Shown here piece by piece: positions 5,304 through 11,144 of a stretch of 11,144 nucleotides of DNA (positions within the stretch are counted from its first letter, which is position 1; each line of letters opens with the position of its first letter). Position numbers and translations under genes: made by a program. The notes under the pieces were generated by a model. The model was not told the DNA's origin. It made no database searches and was given only the letters and a program-made list of their open reading frames with translations. The stretch comes from an uncultured Alphaproteobacteria bacterium (lineage in GTDB: Bacteria > Pseudomonadota > Alphaproteobacteria > RF32 > CAG-239): the NCBI GenBank assembly GCA_934277545.1, contig CAKQUG010000015.1, forward strand, positions 1 to 11,144. Reading direction: 5' to 3'.

Positions 5304-8300
5304 TTAATAAGGATATACAGCGCAATACGGAGGACGCAGATTTTCCATCTGTTTTTTGAAACTGTCTTTTCCTTCATTGTCATAAACATCGGTTACAGAC
5401 ATATTGGCTCTGGCCGTCTTTATTTTTTCTTCCAGTTCATCCAAGTCATCATAGGCGGAAACAGCAGCTTCTTCGTTATCATCTTTTTTCAAAACCGCCA
5501 AGCCGTTTTCCAACTGCTCTTTACCGGAAATAATCAACTCGGTCTCACCGCTGATAGACGCAATCAGATTTTCCAAACGGCGCATATAACCTTGCTTATA
5601 CTTTTTCAGCGTATCTTCGGCGTTTTTGTAGTCAGAAGCATTGCTTAAATCAAAGTCGTCGCTGATGTCATAACCCAAAGCATTGAAAATTTCTTTAAGT
5701 TTGTCTCGAACTCCTTTGACCTGCTGTTCCTGCAATTCAAGCGCTCTTTGCGCCTGCACGTCCAGTTCTTTATAGCCGAGGTAATCACCGATTTGATTAT
5801 GTTCGAACAACATACGTGAATACATAAGGTAATCGCGGGCCGCATTCTTATCTTTGTCTATATTGCCGGATCTTTCCAAATTATATATAGCTTTTTGAAT
5901 ATATTTGTTAAAAGTCAAGTGTCCGCTCTTAACAATTTTTAATCCGGCGACAACCTCTATTTCTTCGACATAATCCAACAACTGACCGAGCTCACTGGCT
6001 TTTGACCAACCCAAAGTGCTGATTTGAGCCTTATTGTTAATTTTTATTGACGCTCCGGCTTCAATGTCTTTGCCGTCGACCAAATTCAGACATTTATAAA
6101 ACGCATGGTCAGCTTTGGTATAGCCGTGCTCTCCGACCGTAATCGGCGTATTGCCCATCCGGCACGGATAAATACCGGACGCAGCCGTAACATCTGCCAC
6201 AGAATCTGATTTGTTAAGCAGCTCTTTAAGGTCGATTGTTTTTTCCACATACGGACGATATGTCAGAATCTGTTCCCAAATTTTCGGCAAATCCAAACCG
6301 CTCAGCAGCAAGCTGTTGCCGATAAGCGTAACATCCGAATTGCTTTCCGGAGTTTTGTTGACTCCGTTTTTGAAACGTTTAAGCACAGCATCATAATCAT
6401 CAACATCAAAGTGGAAAACTTCACGCAGCGGAGCCGAACTGAAATCCAGCGGCGATTTAGGCGAGGTAAAGTCTCTCTCTCTTTCCACAATTCCAACAAA
6501 ATAATCGCTGTCCTCCGCCTCTTTTCCGGTTACCGTCTCGGCAAATATATCGTTAAACTGTTCCAAATATTGCCCATATTTGCTGTCATCCGGCTTCAAG
6601 CCTAAATTTTTCAACTTTTGCAGCAAATTTTGGTGAATTGATTTTATTTGCGCGGCGCCGGCGGTTGTATACTTTTCTTCACCCAGCCCGTTAATTTCCG
6701 TTTTAGCCTCATCAACGTATGTTTTAGCTTGAGCCCGAGCTTGTTCCAACATTTTATTAGCAATCAGCATAACCGGATTTGCCGTCAAACCGCTTTGTTC
6801 AGCTTTTATAAATTTCGCTTTGGTTTCGGCATACGACTTAGCCGCTGCGGTAATTTCTTTATCCAGTTTATTTTCGGTTTCGTTGTAAAGAGCGACATAG
6901 TCGGCTTTAGCCTGATACATTTTAGTATCGCTATTTTCCAATTTTTTACGCGTATTCTCAATTTGTTTTTTCAAACTGTTTACTTTTGACTGCAATTCTT
7001 TAATTTTCTTTTCCGCTTCAGCTTTAAGCGCTTTGCTGTCTTTTATATTAGAACTGAATCCGGCGCGCTGCGGCGAAACCGTGCTGCCCCGCTCCAGTTT
7101 TTTACCGGCTTTAATGGCGTCTTCGGATTTTTCCATTGACACTTCAGCAGAACTTGCGTCAGATTTTGCCTGGTTAAGCTCGTCAACCGTATCGCTGTAG
7201 GTTTCACTCAATTTATCTAACTGGGTATAAACTGTCGACTTTTGCGCTTTTAAGGAATTTACGGTTTGCAAATAATTATCCGTAACTTTTTGCAAATCTG
7301 TCCGTGCCTGCACCAGTTTTGCGTCCAACTCATCCGAACTTAAACCGGTTTCGAATGATTCTACCATCTTTTTAATTGCTTTTACGGTGTCGGCACGCTG
7401 CTTTTCCGCGTCAACTCCGGTATAAGGATACTTTGCGTTAATCGCCAGCGCCACTTTTGCCAGCTGGCTGACAATCGGCTGTTTTTCGATGTAGGCAGAA
7501 ATATTGTCATATTTTCCGTTTAAATAACCGTCATAAAAATATTTTTGGTCATTCCATAAAGATGAACCGCTTTTAGTTTTTCCGAAAGTAGAACTTTTTG
7601 AAATGAATTCTTTATTTATCATCTGTGCGGTTTCGCGTCCTAAAGTCCAATTCATTAAAGCGTTAGCCCGGCCTTCGGCGTAAATATCTTCTTCCATTGA
7701 AGGCTTTTTATACATCTTTGAATTTTCGCCGTTTTCATCCTTTTTATAGTTTTTATCGCTCTGCGATTTCATATCTTTTAGTGAAGTTAAGCCGTCAGAA
7801 CTTGTATCCAAAACTTCCGAAACATAATCCGAAGAACTTTCGCCGTTTTCATAACTTTCTTGGTTTTCCGTATCTATTTTATTATATATGTTATTTTGGA
7901 GCGCCAAAAGCCAGCCGTTTATGCCTTTTTCTTCTTTTACTAAGTCGACTCGGCTGATGACATAACATTTTTTAGAACGGTCATTCGAGCAGGCAACATC
8001 ATAATCTCCGATACTTTCAGCCGTATCAGTAAATAATTTTTCCGGCGAATAATGACATTGATACTTTTTATTATCTCTCGTGCAATTTACGCCGTACCAA
8101 GCAGCGTCAGATTTACTATCATCATAATAATGGCCTAAATATCTGGCGACACACCCAAAAGACATATCTTCATATTCACCGGTTTTCTTCTTATAGGCTA
8201 AAAAGTTGTTATAAGTTTCAAAAACACCGCGGTACTGCGGCAAAGCCTGTTTATAGTTATGCGCCATAATCGCTTCATTCATGGCTTTTTTGGCGTCGGA

Positions 8301-9278
8301 AATTATTTCCAAACTTTCAAATTCCTTTTCTTTTCCGGCAACCGGAGATTCCAAACCGGCGCCGTCCAGAGTGTCAAAATTTTCCTCAATCGACGCTTCT
8401 TTTATGGTTATAACCCGGCTGGCTGAGTTCAGCGCCAATTTAGAAGTTTCAGGATAAAGCCCTAAAGAACTATGCTTTTTTCCTTTTTCCTCTTCTTTTT
8501 CTTCATATTCCCGAATTTTTGCCGTACCGCCGATACTGCGAACCGCGTTATATTGCGCATTCATAGCTATCAAAAATTCATTATAGCGCATAATTTTGTC
8601 ATATAAACGAACCGCAGTTAACGCATTGCGCCAGATACAAACCTCATCTTCGGTGCCGTCGCTTTGGCAGTTATATTGTTCCAAACCTTCTTCACTGCAA
8701 TCTTCTCCGGCAACCAAACATCTTTCAATGGTGTCCAATTCAGCCAAAATTGTGCGGACTTCTTTGTCCATTTCACGCGCGGTAATATACATTTCCAAAG
8801 TAGTATCCATAGACAGCTGCTTGCCGTTGTTTGCATAAATCATTTTTTTATTGCCGTTTTTAGACGGATATTGCAAAAACAGCTCAATAAAGGCTTCTTT
8901 TACCTTGGCTTCGTCTTTAATATCGGCGGCAACGGTTAATTTACTGTCTTCAATAGTCCGCGATGCCGAAACCACTTTTTTGCGCTTGGCCAGATTTTCT
9001 TTCAAATAATTCAGCTTGCTTTTACCAAACGACAAAGCATACGACGTAAAACTCTGGGTTACGGAGGTGATAAGCTCACCCCCGGTCAATTTGTCGTGCA
9101 TGGTGTTAACCTGGTCAATAGTAGAGGTTAAAAAGCTGATTGTCGCCGGCGTGCATTGAAAGCAGATTTGCGGAGCAAACGGCAGCAAAGGAGTGTAGTC
9201 GGGAAAAATCGCAGCGTTTGCCGTTTTAAAAAACAGCAATCCGCTTACCAGTACGAATATTTTGCATATTTTTTTCAT
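5304..9278 (-). CDS. Large secreted coiled-coil protein of unknown function in the T4SS operon
   Basis: 1324 residues; I do not recognise the family. ATG start with GGGAG 7 bases upstream, 14 bases after the preceding stop. A Sec signal peptide (1-22, cleavage after A-N-A) predicts a periplasmic or extracellular place. A C-F-Q-C motif (Cys39, Cys42) follows closely. More cysteines come in clusters around residues 187-218, 375-436 and about 1039-1063, with a last one near the C-terminus (C-A-V-Y-P-Y), which suggests disulfides. Residues about 655-895 form a long charged heptad-like coiled coil, followed by a mixed region (about 900-1080) and helical segments to the end. No further membrane helix is evident. 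It sits between a possible VirB5-like gene and the first VirB8 gene, where VirB6 might be expected, but it lacks the many membrane helices of VirB6. A periplasmic scaffold or surface/pilus-associated component of this T4SS is an inference from context only. Confidence 0.85.
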   Translation of the reverse strand: MKKICKIFVLVSGLLFFKTANAAIFPDYTPLLPFAPQICFQCTPATISFLTSTIDQVNTMHDKLTGGELITSVTQSFTSYALSFGKSKLNYLKENLAKRKKVVSASRTIEDSKLTVAADIKDEAKVKEAFIELFLQYPSKNGNKKMIYANNGKQLSMDTTLEMYITAREMDKEVRTILAELDTIERCLVAGEDCSEEGLEQYNCQSDGTEDEVCIWRNALTAVRLYDKIMRYNEFLIAMNAQYNAVRSIGGTAKIREYEEKEEEKGKKHSSLGLYPETSKLALNSASRVITIKEASIEENFDTLDGAGLESPVAGKEKEFESLEIISDAKKAMNEAIMAHNYKQALPQYRGVFETYNNFLAYKKKTGEYEDMSFGCVARYLGHYYDDSKSDAAWYGVNCTRDNKKYQCHYSPEKLFTDTAESIGDYDVACSNDRSKKCYVISRVDLVKEEKGINGWLLALQNNIYNKIDTENQESYENGESSSDYVSEVLDTSSDGLTSLKDMKSQSDKNYKKDENGENSKMYKKPSMEEDIYAEGRANALMNWTLGRETAQMINKEFISKSSTFGKTKSGSSLWNDQKYFYDGYLNGKYDNISAYIEKQPIVSQLAKVALAINAKYPYTGVDAEKQRADTVKAIKKMVESFETGLSSDELDAKLVQARTDLQKVTDNYLQTVNSLKAQKSTVYTQLDKLSETYSDTVDELNQAKSDASSAEVSMEKSEDAIKAGKKLERGSTVSPQRAGFSSNIKDSKALKAEAEKKIKELQSKVNSLKKQIENTRKKLENSDTKMYQAKADYVALYNETENKLDKEITAAAKSYAETKAKFIKAEQSGLTANPVMLIANKMLEQARAQAKTYVDEAKTEINGLGEEKYTTAGAAQIKSIHQNLLQKLKNLGLKPDDSKYGQYLEQFNDIFAETVTGKEAEDSDYFVGIVERERDFTSPKSPLDFSSAPLREVFHFDVDDYDAVLKRFKNGVNKTPESNSDVTLIGNSLLLSGLDLPKIWEQILTYRPYVEKTIDLKELLNKSDSVADVTAASGIYPCRMGNTPITVGEHGYTKADHAFYKCLNLVDGKDIEAGASIKINNKAQISTLGWSKASELGQLLDYVEEIEVVAGLKIVKSGHLTFNKYIQKAIYNLERSGNIDKDKNAARDYLMYSRMLFEHNQIGDYLGYKELDVQAQRALELQEQQVKGVRDKLKEIFNALGYDISDDFDLSNASDYKNAEDTLKKYKQGYMRRLENLIASISGETELIISGKEQLENGLAVLKKDDNEEAAVSAYDDLDELEEKIKTARANMSVTDVYDNEGKDSFKKQMENLRPPYCAVYPY

Positions 9279-9292
9279 GTTCTTTCTCCCGA

Positions 9293-10567
9293 TTAAAAAC
9301 CGTAATTGCTTATTTTATCTTGAACGGCGCCGGTTGCCTTATCTTTAAGTTTGTCCATCATACTCTTTTTCTTATTGACATAGTCATCCAAATTAAATTT
9401 CGTGAAGTCTTTGTTATAGTCGCCCAATTTATATTTATCGTTCCACAAAATTATTTCCGACATTGTATTAAAACGCATCTGCGCCAGCAAAATTTCCGTA
9501 TAACGAGCGGCGATTTTAGCATTTTGAACATCAGCACCGATTTTCATGCTCATACCGCCGAAAATACCATCCGGAGCGTCCACCTTTTTGCCGTCTTTAG
9601 TTTCTCCGCCGGTAGTACGCACTAAATAGTTTTCAGAACTATCGGCAATATTTTTGCCTTTTGCCGAACCGATTATAATAACCCGCATTAAATTCTGCAA
9701 AGCCAAATAGTATTCTTTTTGGCGTTTATATCTAATTCTGGCAATGTTTTCCGAACTTTCTTTTTCATACTTACCCAAAAAGAAGTCTTTGTAATCTGTT
9801 GCGTACATTTCTTCTGTTTTTTCGTTTTCTTCATCTTCTTCGGCGGCGGCAAACAAAGCGTCGGTAGCTTTTTCCATATAAGCCTTGCCGCCTTCGTCAA
9901 ATATTTCTTTACTGAGTTTTCCGGCTTCATCCGCATATTGCCGAATTTGATTTTCCATAGCCTGCATTTTTTTATCTTTTTGCAAATCTTTATCTTCCAA
10001 TGCTTTAAGCTGCATGGCTAAATCAGCTTTTTCTTCGGCAATTTTTTTCAGGCGGTCAGCGTCGGTTTTGGTGCTCGGCAGCTGTTCTTCCGCCTCCAGC
10101 GTGGCTATTTTTGTTCTGATTTTCTGTTCTTTTTTACTCCTTTCCTGGGCCAAAGCATGTTTATAATCTCCCAACAAAGAGTTTGCCGTTGCCAAGTCCA
10201 GTTTGGTGTTAGCATATTTTTGGGTTACACCTTTTACACTGTCTTTCAAATTAAAATTGCCGTTTTTCGCATTATTTTTCACATTGTCAGCTATATTTTT
10301 GGCATCGCCTTCCATTTGCGTGCGCATCATATTAAACAAAGCCTTGCCTTCCTGACCGCCGGCTTTTTCAACCTTAGCTTCCAAATCGGACATAGCTTTG
10401 TTATATCTTTCTTCCCATTGTTCTTTAATTTTTTGCACTTTTTTATTCGTATTTTCCAGCTGTGAGAAAAAGTCAAGTTTGGAAATTGCATAAACCGGTC
10501 GGCTTTGCAAAATAATCATGGTGCTCAGCATTAAAAGAGCAAAGATATGTTTTGAATTATGTTTCAT
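9293..10567 (-). CDS. Secreted coiled-coil protein, possibly VirB5-like
   Basis: 424 residues from the ATG at 10567..10565, chosen over a longer frame to 10621 because the signal peptide begins here and AAGGA lies about 8 bases upstream (within the previous gene's end). The Sec signal peptide runs about 1-27 (cleavage after V-Y-A). The mature N-terminus (I-S-K-L-D-F-F-S-Q-L) is followed by Lys/Glu-rich helices, with strong coiled coil around 130-250. The last third has Y-L-A-L-Q-N-L-M-R and A-R-Y-T-E-I-L-L-A-Q-M. The mostly helical make-up, signal peptide and place ahead of the VirB8 genes are compatible with VirB5, the minor pilus/tip protein, although VirB5 is usually about half this length. 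The similarity is not decisive; it could be a lineage-specific periplasmic component. It starts one base after the preceding stop codon (TGA-G-ATG), indicating translational coupling. Confidence 0.85.
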   Translation of the reverse strand: MKHNSKHIFALLMLSTMIILQSRPVYAISKLDFFSQLENTNKKVQKIKEQWEERYNKAMSDLEAKVEKAGGQEGKALFNMMRTQMEGDAKNIADNVKNNAKNGNFNLKDSVKGVTQKYANTKLDLATANSLLGDYKHALAQERSKKEQKIRTKIATLEAEEQLPSTKTDADRLKKIAEEKADLAMQLKALEDKDLQKDKKMQAMENQIRQYADEAGKLSKEIFDEGGKAYMEKATDALFAAAEEDEENEKTEEMYATDYKDFFLGKYEKESSENIARIRYKRQKEYYLALQNLMRVIIIGSAKGKNIADSSENYLVRTTGGETKDGKKVDAPDGIFGGMSMKIGADVQNAKIAARYTEILLAQMRFNTMSEIILWNDKYKLGDYNKDFTKFNLDDYVNKKKSMMDKLKDKATGAVQDKISNYGF

Positions 10568-10568
10568 C

Positions 10569-11144
10569 TCATTTTCCTTTCTCTTTCTGCTTCGGCATAC
10601 TCCAAGCTGAGCCGCGTCCAAAAGCGGAGCCTGAACCGAATGTTTCTTTTTGCAGTTTATCGGCTGATTCTTTTAAATCATTTTTCAGTTTTTCCTCTTG
10701 GGCTTTTTTAGCCGCCTCCTTAGCAGCTTCTCTTTTGGCGACTTCTTCGGCACTGTTGCCGGTGGCCTTATTCACGCCTTCCGCTCCGCTGACAACATTG
10801 TCAAAAGCGCCGGACCAATTACCTGAACCGATATTATCTGCTAAACCTTTACCGGCATTATATACATCGCCGGAACCGGATAAAGCATTACTTACGCCTT
10901 CATCCAAACCGGCCGCGCCAGCTGCTCCTCCCAAATCGCCAAGAGCTGCACCGTAATTGCCGCTTTCTATATTGTCTTTAGCTTGTTTACCTTTATCATA
11001 AACGGTTCCGGCATTAGACAACGCATCACTTACGCCTTTACCCATACCGGCTGCGCCAGCTGCTCCGCCCAAATCGCCAAGAGCTGCACCGTAATTGCCG
11101 CTTTCTATATTGTCTTTAGCTTGTTTACCTTTATCATAAACGGT
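10569..11144 (-). CDS. Gly/Ala-rich repeat protein, C-terminal 191 residues; 5' end outside window
   Basis: The frame is open to the right edge and ends in TGA at 10571..10569. The visible part has two near-identical 46-residue units and a third diverged one, each with V-Y-[DN]-x-G-K, D-N-I-x-S-G-N and A-A-G-A-A-G-like small-residue runs. A charged Ala/Lys/Glu-rich helix (A-A-K-E-A-A-K-K type) and a basic Ser/Gly tail (G-R-G-S-A-W) follow. No membrane helix or signal is visible in this part. A low-complexity Gly/Ala and charged tail is often seen at the end of VirB6/TrbL polytopic proteins, and VirB6 would suit this operon position, but nothing in the window proves it. The 1-base gap to the next gene shows it is in the same operon. 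Confidence 0.8.
   Translation of the reverse strand, partial: TVYDKGKQAKDNIESGNYGAALGDLGGAAGAAGMGKGVSDALSNAGTVYDKGKQAKDNIESGNYGAALGDLGGAAGAAGLDEGVSNALSGSGDVYNAGKGLADNIGSGNWSGAFDNVVSGAEGVNKATGNSAEEVAKREAAKEAAKKAQEEKLKNDLKESADKLQKETFGSGSAFGRGSAWSMPKQKEKGK
10770..11144 (-). repeat. 138-bp tandem repeats in the Gly/Ala-rich gene
   Basis: Unit 1 (11144..11007) and unit 2 (11006..10869) are each exactly 138 bp and encode 46 residues. Over their first 94 bases (minus strand) they differ at only 2 positions; the remaining 44 bases are more diverged. A third, diverged unit runs from 10868 to about 10770. More units may lie beyond the right edge, where the window ends exactly on a unit boundary. Confidence 0.92.

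Noticed and set aside
6648..6989. Plus-strand frame of 113 codons with Phe-rich product
   Set aside because: Antisense to the Lys/Glu-rich coiled coil, where AAA/GAA codons read in reverse as TTT/TTC. No ribosome site or family resemblance.
9719..10465. Phe-rich, membrane-like plus-strand frames
   Set aside because: Same artefact opposite the Lys/Glu-rich helices of the 424-residue protein.

Overview
The window holds one strand-consistent block of genes, all on the minus strand and separated mostly by 1 to 21 bases. It is best read as part of a type IV secretion system (T4SS) operon. From right to left (the direction of transcription) it contains: the 3' part of a Gly/Ala-rich repeat protein (<10569..11144); a secreted, coiled-coil, possibly VirB5-like protein (9293..10567); a very large secreted coiled-coil protein that I do not recognise (5304..9278); a first VirB8-like protein (4533..5282); a 63-residue lipoprotein in the VirB7 position (4192..4383); a second VirB8-like protein (3430..4176); a VirB9-like protein carrying an extra C-terminal SPOR domain (1732..3411); and the N-terminal 573 residues of a VirB10-like protein that runs off the left edge (1..1721). 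The order VirB7-VirB8-VirB9-VirB10 is the classical core order of P-type (VirB) systems. It can also be read as DotI-DotH-DotG in Dot/Icm nomenclature.

The conserved core is easy to recognise: two copies of the VirB8 C-terminal N-P-x-G-F motif, and a VirB9-type two-domain protein. The elaborations are unusual. VirB9 has Gly-rich insertions and ends in a peptidoglycan-type SPOR domain. VirB10 has an Ig-like (ASPM/SPD-2/Hydin type) domain just after its membrane segment, followed by a long periplasmic array of Asp/Gly/Asn-rich repeats with a period of 17 residues. VirB8 is duplicated around the lipoprotein. At least two large exported coiled-coil proteins precede the core. Together these suggest an inner-membrane and outer-membrane complex with a long periplasmic scaffold anchored in peptidoglycan. 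The substrate (DNA or protein) cannot be told, because no relaxase, ATPase (VirB4/VirB11/VirD4) or effector lies in the window.

The organism is most likely an alphaproteobacterium, host-associated or from a gut or environmental metagenome. This rests on the style of the SPOR domain with its paired cysteines, on the duplicated VirB8 that recalls the Rickettsiales rvh system, and on moderate A+T richness judged by eye. It is an inference, not a firm assignment. The only gap above about 25 bases is 4384..4532 (149 bases); it contains a 9-bp GC-rich hairpin and a TATAAT-like sequence and may start or modulate transcription of the core genes. I see no credible plus-strand gene, RNA gene, CRISPR array or insertion sequence.
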